64,000 nt of DNA from Cordia subcordata (taxonomy: Eukaryota; Streptophyta; Magnoliopsida; Boraginales; Cordiaceae), in contig JAPTOF010000008.1 in the NCBI GenBank assembly GCA_028554755.1, positions 15,357,001 through 15,421,000 of the forward strand, written 5' to 3'. Shown in pieces: positions 22,496-35,474 of the stretch. A program made the position numbers and the translations under genes. The notes under the pieces are model-generated. The model worked only from the letters and a program-made list of their open reading frames with translations. It searched no databases and was not told the DNA's origin. Within the stretch, counting starts at the first letter, position 1. Each line of letters opens with the position of its first letter.

Positions 22496-24046
22496 CATGT
22501 CTCTTTGGGTTTGATGTTTATTCTTTAATTTACATTAATACTGCTATTGGGATAAATAATAGTGTATAATTTAATTAAAGTAAATGTTAATTAAATTATA
22601 TATTTATTAAGTAGCTTATTAAATGCCTACAAATTATTTTATGTGATAAAATTGATTTGTCCTTTTCAATAAATATTTGATATTTATTTTAAAATCAATT
22701 ATTTGTCAAAAATATGTCTTTGACACCCCATTAGTTTTTAAAATTGTTTTCAATAAATTGGGTAGGCCTAAAATTTTTTGAAATTTTTTTTTTCACCCTA
22801 ATAGTCTCAAAATCAATTTATTTAATTGGGGAAGTCTTTAATTTGTCAAAATTGGGATTTTGACCCCAAATAATTTAAAAGGAGTTTTAATTATTTGGTA
22901 AGGTCAATTTAATTTGATTAAATTGATCTAATTATTGTGCGATAAAATCATGAAAATGTTTATGCTCTTTTATTATGATGTATGACATATTATCATGTGG
23001 TTATGGGCTGGCATATCATGTTTATTATTGCATTTTATTTAATTATTATAATTAATTTATGGGTTTTTAAATTGGACCTGCAAGCCCAGTCTTCTTTTAA
23101 ATCTAGTTGTAAAATCTGTCCCCAAGTGATGTATCCCCTTCTTAGAAGTTCTTCTTCTTTATATGATGTAATTAGTATGTTTTAGCATGAACAAGAAGAG
23201 TAACTGAAGACCAAGAAACTAAAGGGCTGGGCCTGTCCAGGTTTCCCAAAATTAAAATGTAATAATTTAGTTTTGCATGATAGAGTAGCCCATGATGGCT
23301 CGAGTGGGCCATACTAGGAAAGCCCATAACCACCTGCATGTGCTTATATATGTTGTTTTGTATGCCAATCAATTAATTAAATTAGATAATTAAAGGTTTG
23401 GCTATTAAACAAGTAGGCTCTTTTAATCAAACAAATCCCCTAAAATTTATTAGGTCCTTAAAGTCACTTGGACATAGGGATGTCCAAATCATTGCCTCCC
23501 ATTAAAGTAAATGATAATGGGCCCAATACTCTAATAAACATTGGAGGCCCTTAGGCCTAGCTTTTATTAGAATATTAGGATTATTATTTATTAAATGAGA
23601 CCCTTGAAATCCCTTCGAACTGATGAGTAGGTAGGCCGACCTCAGTTGGGTCTACTCACTGGGGTCGAAGGACAACCTTGGGAGTTCATGTTAATGGTTT
23701 GACCTATCCAAACTTTTCAGTGGAGGACCTTAGTCCTGTTGAAGAGATGCTAGGGGCAGAACAAAATATTGGGAGTTACTTGGGGAAGTAATTGGTTATG
23801 AACCTACCAAGTGGTGACCATAGGTTGGCCGACCTCAATCTGGCCTATGTACATTGTTTTGGATCTCGGTACCCATTAAAGGGGTTTATTTCTTGGAAAT
23901 CCTTTTGGGCCATAGGTAGGGGCTAATAGTCTAAACAAAATTGTAGGAGGATCCATTAGATATTGGCCTACATCTTTTGAAAAAGTTAATAACTCATATT
24001 TACAATAGATTATTTATTCTTTTTATGTCGATTATTTGCAGATTTA

Positions 24047-24900
24047 ATGGCTAACACGTTGTTTTTAACATCAATATTGGATAGTGAGAAGCTCACTGGG
24101 CCTAACTTTGATAATTGGTACCGAAGGTTGTGCATTGTGCTTGAACATGAACGTATCTTGTATTTTCTTAACGATCCAGCACCTACGGAGCCTGCTGCTA
24201 ATGCACCTGCAGCTAATCATCGACGCTATAAAAAATGGCTTGATGATAGAGTCACAGTTTGCTGCATTATGAGGACTACGATGAATGATGAGTTTTGTCA
24301 CAAGTTTTAGGGTTCACAGCCTGAGGCTATCATTTAAGCGTTGAATGAGTCGTTTGGCACATCGGATGATGCTGAAAGACATAAAACCTCATGTGCTATT
24401 TTAGGCGCTAAGATGAAGGAAGGCACATCAGTTACTGATCATGTATTATACATGACAGAAAACATCGAGAAGTTGGCTAAGCTAGGCTTTCCACTTCAGG
24501 AACAGCTTGGTAAGGTTGCCCGTCTTAACTCATTGCCTCCATCTTTTCTGACCTTATTGAATCAGTACAAGATGAACAAGCCTGCTGTTAACTACCACGA
24601 GCTACTAGGACTGTTACAAACCTTTGAAAAAGATACTTGCTCCTAAGAAGCCTATTAATGTAGTGGGAGATGCCTTATCCTCAAGACGCAAAGGTTTTGA
24701 GAAAGGCAAAAAAAAGAACAAAAATGCATCCAAAGCTCGATGTAGGATTAAGAAGCCCACACAGCAGCAAAACCAAGGCCACAAGCAAAAAGTTGATAAG
24801 AGCCAAGCAAAATGTTTCTTCTACAAGCAGCTTGGACACTAGAAGAGGAATTGTCCTCAGTATCTGGCGTCCTTAGATCCAAACAGGCCTAGAAGAAAGC
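24047..24900 (+). pseudogene. C2 gag
   Basis: Starts MANTLFLTSILDSEKLTGPN, a copia gag N-terminus with the GPNFDNWYRRL block. UBN2 part includes LGAKMKEGTSVTDHVLYM and LNSLPPSFLTLLNQYKMNK. A basic tract follows, then a zinc knuckle CFFYKQLGH-KRNC near 24810-24860, in which the second Cys is Tyr and the Trp codon is a stop. Stops at 24308, 24338 and 24645 and a frameshift near 24625 break the frame. Confidence 0.9.
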
Positions 24901-26300
24901 AACAAGTTGCTTAGCAAGGTACGTATATGATTACTCCTTACAACTTCAGTGTCATAGACTCTACTACCTATGTATTAGATACAGGCAGTCCTTATCATAT
25001 TTGCAATTCGTTGCAAGGGCTATAGGTCAGTAGGAAGTTCAAAGACAGAGAACGACACCTGAGCGTTGGCAATGGGAATCCTGTTCCAGTACTAGCATTA
25101 GGGTGTTTATCTCTAGCTATCAATTCTATGAACTTAAGTCTTTCTAATGTTTTCTTTTATCCAGATTTTGTTTTGAACATTATTTCAATTAGGCTGTTAG
25201 CCCAAGATGGATATTTCTTTAGAATTTCCAATAATGGAATTGATATTATTTTGAATAATGTTCGTGTTTTTAACAGACGATTGAAACATGCGATTTATAT
25301 TTTGACACAGCTTGTGCACCTTTTGCATATTACCAACAAACATCTCAAAATAGGAACTGCTTCAGTTATATATCTTTGGCACTGTAGACTTGGACATATT
25401 AATAAGGATAGGATTAACAAGTTGATCAAGGATGGGTTGCTTGACATTGGTGATCCTTAATCACTACCGACTTGTGAGTCATGTCTACTTGGAAAAATGA
25501 CCAAATCCCCTTTTACTGGAAAAGGTGATCGAGCTACAGAATTCTTGGGCATTATACATATTGATGTCTGTGGGCCCATGAGCACTAGTGCTAGAGGCAG
25601 GTATTCCTATTTCATTACATTTACTGATGACCTATCCAGGTATGGGTATGTCTATTTGATGAGACATAAATCAGAGTCTTTTGAAATGTTCAAGAGATGC
25701 AAGAGTGAGGTAGAAAAACAAACTGGAAAGAATATTAAGATCTTATGATCTGATTGTGAAGGAGAATATCTTTCTAATGAGTTTTTGAGCTATCTAGAAG
25801 AGAATGGGATTCTTTTGCAATGGACTCCTCCAGGTACACCACAACATGATGGTGTATTGAAAGGAGAAACCGGACACTATTGGACATGGTTCGATCAATG
25901 ATAGGACGCATGGATCTGCCCATATATTTTTGGGGATATGCTCTTGAGACAACCGTACCTAGCAAGTCAGTAGAAAAGACACCACATGAGATGTGGCATT
26001 GTCATAGACCAGTACTCCCTTACCTCAAGGTTTGGGGGTGTTTGGCATACGTCAAGCCTCTTTACACTAATAAGCTAGAACCAAAATCTGGCAAATATAG
26101 ATTTGTAGGATACCCTAGAGAGTCTAAAGGATACTACTTCTATCATGATGAAGAACAAAAGGTGTTTGTTATTGCTAGAGCAGTTTTTCTAGAGAAAAAG
26201 TTTCTCGAACAAGAGAGAACTACCTCTACTATTGACCTTGGTAAAGTACAAACACCTTCAGTTGAACATAGTAGATCCTAAAGCTACTATTGAGGCATCA
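24901..26300 (+). pseudogene. C2 protease and integrase
   Basis: Protease active site YVLDTGSPYHICNSL near 24970-25010 is intact (DTG). Pre-integrase block LWHCRLGHINKDRINKLIKDG (25375-25440) and CESC supply the HHCC zinc finger. Core: IDVCGPMST (first Asp) and SDCEGEY (second Asp, preceded by a stop at 25746). A one-base deletion falls just before the catalytic Glu of the ERRNRTLL block (about 25860). About ten residues before VPSKSVEKTP are missing. Not functional. Confidence 0.88.
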
Positions 26301-27937
26301 CTTAGGAGATCTAGTAGAGTACCTCGTTAACCAACTAGGTATGGATTCCTAGTTCAAGATGGTGATCCCATCGAACTAGATGAGAATGATGACGATTCGA
26401 TCAGCTATATAGATGCCATTCAAAGGCACGACTCTCTAAAATGGAATCCATGAAAATCAGTAATGTGTGGACATTAGTTGATCCACCTGAAGGGGTTAAA
26501 CCTATTGGGTCTAAATAGATTTTCAAACTAAAGCGAGGAGCAGATGGGAAGGTGGATACCTACAAAGCCCATTTGGTTGCTAAGGGATATTGAAAATGTC
26601 ATGGTATTGACTATGACAAAACTTTTTCCCCGGTAGCGATGCTTAAGTCAGTTTGCATTATGCTTGTTATAGCTGCACACTTAGACTATGAGATCTAACA
26701 AATGGATGTTAAAATAGCTTTCCTTAATGGTGAACTAGAAGAGGAAGTGTATATGACACAACCTGAAGGGTTCATATCTACAGATGAGTCTAAAATGTGT
26801 AAGCTTCAGAAGTCCATTTATGGACTCAAGCAAGCTTCTCGGAGTTAAAACATATGTTTTGAAAAAGTTGTCAAAATATATGGTTTCATTAAGAACAAAG
26901 AAGAGCCTTGCATTTATAAATGGGCTAATGGACATGCGGTCATATTCTTAGTATTGTATGTGGATGACATTCTCCTTATAGGAAATGATATCCCTGCATT
27001 ACATAATGTGAAGTTATGGCTTTTGTCCCAATTCTCTATGAAAGATCGAGGAGAAACTTCCTATACCCTTGGGATCAGGATCTATGAAGATAGATCTAAA
27101 AGGTTGTTGGGATTGTCCCAATCCACGTACATTGACACAGTGCTGAAAAGGTTCAACACGGAAAATTCCAAAAAGGGCTATTTTCTAATATACCATAGAA
27201 TTTCTCTCTCTAAGATGGATTGTCCCTCAACTCCTCAGGAAAGAGAGCGTATGAGTAGAGTCCCTCATGCTTTAGCAATAGATTCTATCATGTACGCTAT
27301 GACATGTAGGAGGCCTGATGTGGCTTACTCCATAGGAGTAGTTAGTAGCTATCAATCTCATTTCAGTGAGAGACATTGGCAAGTGGCAAAGACCACCCTT
27401 AAGTATTTAAGAAATACTAATGACCTATGGCTCGTCTATGGGGGTTCTGACATGAAACTTGTAGGTTACACTAATTCTAGTTTCCAGTCAGATAAGGATG
27501 ACAATAAAATCGTGTTCGGGTTCGTGTTTACCTTAAATAGTGGAGCTATTTGCTGGAAAAGTTCTAAGCAACATACCGTGGTTGATTCTGTCTGTGAGAC
27601 GGAATACATAGCAGCGTCTGACACGGCGAATGAAGCGGTTTGGCTAAAAAAATTTATCATTGAACTTGGGGTTGTTCCTGACTTAGCTGGTCCAGTCACA
27701 ATCTTCAGCAATAGTACTGCTGCTATTGCTCAAGCGAATGAGCCTTAATCTCACCAGAAAGCTAAACATGTGCTGAGACATTACCACCTGATCCAAGAGA
27801 TCACAGCTAGAGGTGACGTCATTCTGCAAAAGATCGAAAATAAAAAGAATTTGGCTGACCCATTTACTAAGGCCTTCGGGGTCAAGGAGCTCGATTCACA
27901 TCGAGAGAAGATGGGTAAAGGATATAGATTCGACTGA
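26301..27937 (+). pseudogene. C2 reverse transcriptase and RNase H
   Basis: RT blocks: [52 protein letters not shown], and the active site LYVDDILLIGND (26954), intact. RNase H: GYTNSSFQSDKDD, where the first catalytic Asp is Asn, then WKSSKQHTVVDSVCETEYIAAS and KAKHVLRHYHLIQEI. Final DPFTKAF block and stop at 27935-27937. Stops at 26518, 26592, 26697 and 26847 mostly replace Trp codons (TGG to TAG or TAA). The last 264-residue stretch is open. Confidence 0.92.
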
Positions 27938-27942
27938 CTTTA

Positions 27943-27957
27943 GTCCAAGTGGGAGAT
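27943..27957 (+). other. C2 polypurine tract
   Basis: Purine-rich AGTGGGAGAT directly before the 3' LTR start at 27958; second-strand primer site. Confidence 0.8.
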
Positions 27958-29477
27958 TGTTAGGAATAGTGTCCTAAAGTCAGTCATCTACTGTATTTCT
28001 AGAATTATTTACATATGAGTTATTTTAATAATATTTGGCCATTACATCATATCGCACCATCTTCTCTTATTTTGATCATGATGTAGTTCCTTAGAACAAT
28101 TGTGTGGGATTAAGTGAATGAGGCATGGTCTTATTGTTCTTCAAATTTTTTCGTAACCAAATGATGGAATTGGTACTAGGACGTCAATTCCTTCGAGTAG
28201 AGGTTATTGTTTGTCACATGGGTTGGTCTACCTCATGACCAATGAGTGTTGAGACATCGGTGTGACACACAGGTAGGGTATGGAGACATGTTTACTGAAC
28301 ATGACTCGCTTACAAGCATCCCATGGTACTTACCCTACTGTCAAAGGATTGCTTATGGTGCACATGGTTGTAGTATTCCCTTCAACCTGAGATTATTATA
28401 GAGGCTTAGGAATTATTCCTCGTACTCTAGTGCCGAACTACCCAAATTTTCAATTTGGTGACAAAGCGTTACTGGGTACGAGCAAGTGTCATGAAGCCAA
28501 TGTCTAGGACAAGATGGGATTGACCCACTCCAGGTATTAGGAGAATGATGTTCCACCTAGTCCTAACTTGTTAAGTCTTTAGCCAAAGCTTTTTGTGTGA
28601 TGTGCCACAGAGACATGTCGTGATAAGTCATGACAAGATTTGGACTTAATATGGAATAACTAATGAGGGGTTTGATGGTTGACCATGCTCCTAGGGTTGT
28701 TTCAGAATATCAAGGGTCATAGGGGATATGCTATAGTGCCCAGGTTCATTGATAGTTGTCTTGCAATATTTCGGCTTATCCGGATGTCGGGAACTGTTGT
28801 TAGACGGTATGTCTGATTAGTACAAAGATTGTCCTTGTATTACCGACTTAAGTCTGAACCTACAGAGTCACATAAAAGGTCGAGAATTTTATTGATGGTT
28901 TGATCTAATATATTTAATTGAGAATTAAATATTCCATTATTTAATTGTGAATTAAATAAAGGAATTAATAATTAATGTATTTGAATATTTAATTAGAAAT
29001 TAAATATTTAATATTAATTATTAAGAAGGTCACAGTTTTAATTTCATCTATTTTCTACTAGTACAGAAAATGTGGCATGAATTAAATCTTAGGCTACATA
29101 GGTTAAGAATTAAATAGAGATTTAATTCCTAATTGGGTTAAAAGGTTTAGGCCCAATTAGGTTGAAGGAAGTGAGCCTAGGACTATGAAGGCCCAACTCT
29201 TTTTGCTTTATAAAAGAGAGGTATTGTACATATTTTCATTAAGGGTTATCAGTTTTTCCTTTAGAGAAAAATATTCCTCCGCCCTTAAAAAAAACCCTAG
29301 CCTCCATCATTATTTCTTGGCTACTTACGAAGAAGAGGAAGATCAAGCTTCCGCAAGGCTACTCGTCAAGAACACATATTCTTGTCATGAATATCTAGGT
29401 ACTAATCATGTTTTTCCTGAAATTTTTTAATTTACAAGAGCCTGATCCTGGAAGAATTTGTGAAACAGTTTATACTA
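27958..29477 (+). repeat. C2 3' LTR, last bases lost
   Basis: Starts TGTTAGGAATAGTGTCC. Aligns with the 5' LTR to ggaagaatttgtga, after which the final part (ending CCTTCA in the 5' copy) is absent. The transition to S0 sequence is near 29477. Confidence 0.85.
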
Positions 29478-29675
29478 AAAGTTTGTTGTAATGCTAGTTC
29501 TTGAAGTAACTATAAATGGCTAGATTACCTCTAAGAGGGAGAGGGTCAACTAGAAGTAAACAAAAATCAAAACTTATTCACAAACTACAAGCAAAAATCA
29601 AAGCAACAAAGGCAATAAAGTTCACATACAAAGTTTCCCTGAAACATCATGTAGTAAAATAAGTAGAAGACTAAG
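29478..29675 (-). repeat. Old SIRE-like LTR fragment S0, part 1
   Basis: Sequence of the type found at SIRE-like LTR ends in minus orientation (gctagttcttgaagtaac, then caacaaaggcaataaag). It continues at 45106-45286 and 63446-63518 when T1 and S1 are removed. Ends in CTAAG, repeated at 45102-45106. Confidence 0.5.
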
Positions 29676-29935
29676 TGGGTGTTTGGATTAGCTTTTCAAA
29701 GAGCTACTTAAAGTACCTTTGGTTTTAAGTGGCTTTTTCTTATATTCAACTTTAACTAATTACATGTTTGAATAAAAGTTATAATTATAAAAATAAGTAT
29801 TTACATGTTTGGTTAAAGTGGCTTAAAATGTAACTTATATTGTTAAATAACTATTAAGGACATGACAATATAATTTAAAACGGTAAGTATAACATAAAAG
29901 AGTGCTATCTTAAATATGATTTAAGTGATTGTTTT

Positions 29936-30600
29936 GATGATGCAAATTAGTGTTATGTAATGCTTGTTTGAAAGAATTGATAATGCTTTCTAATAGTCTT
30001 TTTAAGAATGCCTTTAGTATGTTAGTCTTAGCAAGATGTTGGAGTGCAAAATGAATATTTTTTAAGCTTATGGAGGACATCAAAATTGATCGTGCCTGAA
30101 GCGTATCTTATGGCCTGGAAGAAGTATCCAAGTGAAGATTATAGAAGAAGAAGAAGAAAGAGTCACAAAACGGAGACGAGGTGAGATAAATGGTACCAGT
30201 TATGCTCACTTGTGTTTAGCCTCAATTATGCTTGTTATAGCTCTAGTTTGCATGATTTCCTCTATAACTTGGTAAATGCTTTACTTCAAAAAATTGTTTA
30301 TAGAAATCAATTATGCTTTAAGTTTTTTAATATCTTTGACAAATCTCAAATTAGTCTTCGAAAGCATGTCCTCAATCTTAAACATTGTTTTCCAAGTGCT
30401 TCTTGAAGTGTTCTTATTTAGTTTAAATGATTTAAACCTTGAAAGAAGTGTTAGAAACTTATGCAAAGCAAAAAAGGGCTTTTTGATAAAAACTGGCCAC
30501 CAGAAAATAGTTGTGGAACTACTGGTCATTCTCTGTTGGTCTTATGTGGAGACTATAGTGCTTCAAGACCCTAACTATGGAGTATGATGAAGAGTTGGTG
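29936..30600 (+). repeat. SIRE-like LTR fragment, plus orientation
   Basis: Starts TGATTGTTTTGATGATGCAAATTAG, the typical opening of SIRE-type LTRs, after ...gatttaag. The right end is not defined; it gives way to Athila 3' sequence near 30600. Short frames at 30212-30587 have no domain. Confidence 0.45.
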
Positions 30601-31985
30601 ATTGCCTGGCTAACGGCATAGTGGTTAGTGCTACTAGGAGGCAACCTAGGTTAAATTTTGATTTCGCACTTCTTATTTTCTTTTCCTTTTATTTATTTCT
30701 TCCTTTCTCTTTCACCCATACCAAAGTGTTGAATCCTGATCCTTTGTCCCATAGGATACACCAATGCTTCTTTTTATGCATTCCAATACAAGCTTACATA
30801 AGTAAACCTTGTTTTTTTCACAAGTGTTTGTGGATTGTGAGTCACAGGGTTACTAGTTTGGTAATTTATCGTTAGCATAGAGAGCCTTCAAGACAGTCCA
30901 AGGTTGTGTCTATCTTTTCTCCACTTGTTGCATATTTCTCTACCCTATCCCCACTACCCTTACTTGCTCTGCGTGGATTATTTACTTATTGTGAGGTTTT
31001 ATTTTATTTGTTTGAGGACAAGAAAAGTTTAGGTTTGGGGGTGTAGGGGTTTGGTTCTTATTGCTTTATGTTTTTTTTAAGGTAAAGTACATTATTTTCT
31101 AAAATTGGTGAAAATTTTTCAATTTTAATGCATATAGAGCTGTTTATTTCTAAGTTGATCATTGTGTTGACTAATGTGATTAACTCAATTGATTGGTGAA
31201 TATGAGTTGCATTATGGGGTGTAAACGGAGTGGATTGAAACTCAGGTGTTAGACAGGATGCCCTTGAAAGTTGTGGGGAGTGAGTACCTGTAAAAATACC
31301 CCTTGTAGCCACCCTATGGCTTGGTAGGAAAGAGTTTTGAATAAGGGTTGTTGATATGAGTGCCCCTTCCTTGATTGGTTCTTTTTTATGTGCCTAAGCC
31401 TTTTCTTTTTCTTTTTTTTTGTTATGGAATGCAAAAATGCGAAAAAAAATCCAAAAAAATGAAAAAAATGCAAAAGGTGCAAAACATCAAAAAGTTGAAA
31501 AATTGAGCAAAAATTGAAAAAGACAATAGCTAAAAGCACTAAAAAGTTCTATTAATAAGGGCATAAGTGACACAATGTCAACTTAGCACAAGCTATCCTT
31601 TTTGTAGATATATGAATAAGACTTTTATATGTCATTGTGTTTGTATATTCTCTCTCTTCTTATATTTGAGGTTTTGAGCACGTTAGGGAGGCCATGTTAG
31701 TTGAGGGGGCACAAAATATCAACATCTTGTGTATGTGAGTTAGAATCCTAGGCTTGTGGTGGTTCGGCTACTTGGAAAGTTCTCAGGAGATATGAGGCCC
31801 TTTATGAGTAGAGGAAGGATCTAGAGAGGCTTGGGGTTCTCTCCACAATAAGAATGCCCTTTTCATGCTTCTTAGGCTAACCTTTATGGTGAGTCAATCC
31901 CTTAGACAACCTTTTGCATCAACTTTAGAAATAAACTTAGGTTTGGGCTTGCTTAAGGATAAGCAAGGAGAAGGTTTGGGGGTGT
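30601..31985 (+). other. Athila 3' noncoding region with polypurine tract
   Basis: Contains CTAGGAGGCAACCTAGGTT near 30640, as at 2057-2076 on the other strand, and a second G-rich stretch gtttgggggtgtagggg near 31030. The tract AAGGAGAAGGTTTGGGGGTGT (31965-31985) lies immediately before the L6 LTR. Poly-A-rich piece with aaaatgaaaaaaatgc near 31440. No gag or pol attached on the left. Confidence 0.7.
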
Positions 31986-33870
31986 TGATGTGTTGTGTTT
32001 TTGTGAGTGTTTCCTTTATCATTTGTCTATGTTTAAGAAGTGTTTTGAGCTTTAAGAGATGCATTAGTATAGTAATTATACTAGAGTTAGGCTTAAGCTT
32101 ATGCAAATATGCATAGTTGAGTTTAAAGACAAACACTACACTAATGCATGTTTATTTCTTGTGTTTAGTAAAGATAGGTCAAAGCTCGGGACTTGCATTG
32201 ATGGAGAATTGATGTTAGAGTCAAGCTCAAGGTGTTCGAGATGTGGAAGAAGCATAAAAAGAGCTTTTGGAGGCAACTAGGTGAAGAAAAGAGCACCGGG
32301 ACAAAACGGCCCAACGTGAGAAAAATAAGCGAAGCCTCTGACCTGGCTAATTAACCCCCTCCCAAGGCCGGTTGATCGGCTTGGTTGCCTGGCCAAAATG
32401 GAAACTAAAGCCCTTAAACCGATTGACCTAGGTGCTAGGTTGGTCGATCGACAAGGCCCCTAGCTGGACGCATATGCTGTACTATTTAAGCCCTTTTTCA
32501 GCCATTTCTGTGACGTGTTAAACCCCTTTTCACCTCCCATTCACACACTCACTTCTCACACACTAACCCCTACATTCACCTATCTCCAATACATATATTA
32601 ACACACACACCCATCAAGATCTAAGTTGATTTTGGAGGATTACAACATCATTTGTTGAGGATTTTGCTCAAGATTGCATAGAAACAAGCACGGATAGAAG
32701 AAGAGCTTTCTCAATCTTCTCTCATTCTCTTTTATTTTATGCTTGAGTAGATAGATTAGGGTGACTAAACTTGTGTAATGGGTCGATCTTCATACTCTTT
32801 GTTATGGGATTCCATCGGGTTATATATATACATACTTTATTCTTATTTTGAAAAGCTTTATATCATTTCATGTCCATGTATTTGACGTTATGCTTGAATG
32901 AGTTGTATGTATATAGATTGAGTTGTATTTTCTATAGAACACTTCTAATCCTTATATTATGCATGTCTATGTGTGTGATTATGGATAATATGAATTGGAT
33001 TGGTTCTATTCATGTCTATGTGGGTATGAAACTTACCTTATAGTGAATACATGCTCAAATATTGCTACATGTTGATGCTTAAATGTTTGCATAGTGTAAA
33101 TCAAACTTTTTTGTGTTTGTATCATGGATAGGACGTCATATTTGCAAAGCCTTGCCTTAAAACATGGAAGATTGCACCTAGTAGACATCAATCCGTTATA
33201 GTGCCCCTAGAACAACGGTACACAAGTTAGGACTAGCCTAATCAAGTCTTGTTTAGCTTTAAATCCAACTAATAAAAGTCTGGATAGGTTTAGTCGACCC
33301 TAGTGGCCTTAGGTCTTAGCTTTAAATCTAGTTAATGGTTTAGGAGCTAAGGTAGGTTTGTTTTAGGATATCTAGGTAGTTTCATAGTCCCTCATATGGC
33401 CTTAGGTATAAAAGAACCATGCTGTAAGTCTAAGTGTGCACACTTAGGGATAGACCTATACCGAGTCATAAGGTGCAATTAGGATACTAGCTAATTGCTT
33501 AGTACTAGAGAATGACTTAGTAAGCCAATCCCCGAATCCCATAGCAGAGAGGTAGAAAGTCAACAATCCGCAAGTGTAGGTCACCTTACCACCTTCCCAT
33601 AGGTTTAATCCCCCTAGATTAGCTTGGCTTTCACTTTTCCTTCCTTACATTCATAGTGTAGTCCCTTTTATTTCCCTCTTAGCTCCTTAAAATCCAAAAG
33701 TACAAAAAGATGACTAGTTTAGGTCTCTTTTCATCTTCCACTAGAGCATACATGCATAGGATTACTTTTATGCATTAGCTCCATTTGGTTTGACACCCGC
33801 ACTTGTATATACTATATTGCACCAATCCATGCGTTTATGGGCCTTTTAGGGCTTGTACACTAAAGACACA
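31986..33870 (+). repeat. Athila-type LTR (L6), plus orientation
   Basis: Starts TGATGTGTTGTGTTTTTG directly after a polypurine tract, so it is a 3' LTR. Promoter-like ctatttaagccc at about 32477. Ends near ...cttgtacactaaagacaca. Same subfamily as L2 (shared gtgcacacttag block, inverse orientation). It abuts the leader of copia C4 with no visible target duplication. Confidence 0.8.
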
Positions 33871-34273
33871 TTAGGAGGCTCAAATCTAGACATAGCAGGG
33901 AACGAACATCAAGGAATGATTGTTCACACTTATCCTGAATCATCGGTTTGGCCACCCCATCAGTGGAGGCCCCTAAGCAATTCGAGAGGCCAAACCAATA
34001 GTGATTGGACAACGTTAGATAGTATCTATCTAGATAAGCAATTTCCAAATAGGGTTAACCTAACTCTATTATTCACTAATTCGGCCATCCTATCAATAGA
34101 GTTTGAGTAATAGGTTGAGACACTATTACATCATTGTAGTTAGAGGGTTAAAGTACAAAATGGAAAATGATGTAGAAAATGCGATGTATGTTTTTTCACT
34201 GTTACACATATATTACATATGTATCCAATTTATGTTACTCAATATTGATTGTGAACTATTGTTCGATATCCAG

Positions 34274-35464
34274 TATGACTTCCTTCAGTCTAGTAGCTAC
34301 AATTATGAGAGATCATATGCTCATTTGTCCAAATTTTAGGGATTGGAAAAGAAATCTAGACATAGTACTCACTGCTGAGGAGTACAAGTATGGCCTGACT
34401 ACTCCTTGTCTTGTTGTAAGGGCAAACTCTTCTGATGCCACACGTAATGCTAAGCAGAAATGGTAGAAGGCCAATAATAAGGCCAAGTGCTATATGTTGT
34501 CCTCTATGTTAGATGTTCTACAGAATAAGCATCAAAACATGGCAACTACCAGACAAATCATGACCTCATTGTCTCTTATATTTGCTGACTAGAGTAGGCT
34601 TACGACCATTAGGATTGTAAAGGGTATACTTGTCAGAGAGAATATATCGCTTAGTACTGTCGAGATCCTACGTGTAAACATTGATGAATAGTCGGAGGTG
34701 GACATGATCTTAGAAACCCTTTCATCGTCCTTCAAAAAGTTTAAGCTGAACTATAACATGGGCAAGTTGAACATGAATCTGACAGAGTTGATGAAAGAGC
34801 TCTAGGCAATGGAGGCTATCATGAAGCCTTTAGGTCATGCACATGTCTCTCAAGCTTTCACGTATAAGCATCACCCGAAATGGAAGAAGAAGCCTAAGAT
34901 GAAAAGGAAGTAGCAACATGACCAGAAGAAGAAGAAGAAAAGGACCCTTGGGCCAAAATAAGGAGAAGGTATTGGTGAGCCCAAAGGGTAATGCTTTAAG
35001 TATGGTGAGAAGGGCCACTGGAAGAAGAACTATCTCAGGTACCAAGTCAGGAGATAGGATGGTACATCTCTTATGCTTTACACTAAAACCAATTTAATGG
35101 TAGATTCTACTTAATCTTGAATTGTAGATTCAAGAGCCACTAATCATATTTGTAATTCTTTGCATGGGTTTCAGGTCATGTAAGAGCTGAGTAGAGGAGA
35201 GTTCATTCTTAGAGTCGGCACAAGAGCAAAAGTTTGGCTATTGTAATTGGTCAAGTTCGTTTGTCGTTATCTTGTAGTAGTGTTTTAGTTTTGAATAATG
35301 TTTATTATGTTCCAAACATTCACAAAAGCCTAGTTTTCGTTTCACAGTTGTTGATGAATGGTTTTTCAATATGTTTCCATTCTAATGTTGATATTAGTAG
35401 AAATAGGAATCTTATATGTTCTAGTAGATTACATAATAGTTTGGTCTATTTATACCCTACTTGT
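34274..35464 (+). pseudogene. C4 gag and protease remnant
   Basis: Start MTSFSLVATIMRDHM, then CPNFRDWKRNLDIVLTAEEY, matching C3 gag. UBN2 blocks ETLSSSFKKFKLNYNMGKLN follow, a Lys-rich tract, and a zinc knuckle CFKYGEKGHWKKNY with two Cys changed to Tyr. Protease site IVDSRATNHICNSL has Arg for the Gly of DSG. NNVYYVPNIHKSL (near 35300) shows the protease continues until the deletion at about 35460. Several stops. Confidence 0.85.
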
Positions 35465-35474
35465 GTTGGGAGAT

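Larger units (their letters stand above)
21244..24046 (+). other. C2 leader (2.8 kb, noncoding)
   Basis: Unusually long sequence between PBS and gag start. It contains tRNA-like modules (separate entries), AT-rich tracts at 22500-22950, and a 23600-23900 part with ggccgacctca repeats. Short frames in it have no recognisable domains. Confidence 0.7.
19785..29477 (+). mobile_element. Copia retrotransposon C2, nearly full length, degenerate
   Basis: 5' LTR 19785-21229, PBS 21232, leader, gag, protease, integrase, RT, RNase H, PPT and 3' LTR 27958-29477, all in copia order (integrase before RT). The last 13-20 bp of the 3' LTR are missing or replaced, and no target duplication is seen. Both LTRs differ by substitutions and indels (the 5' copy lacks about 57 bp near 20224 that the 3' copy and the LTR at 63519 keep), so the insertion is not recent. 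Lineage within copia not assigned. Confidence 0.92.
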
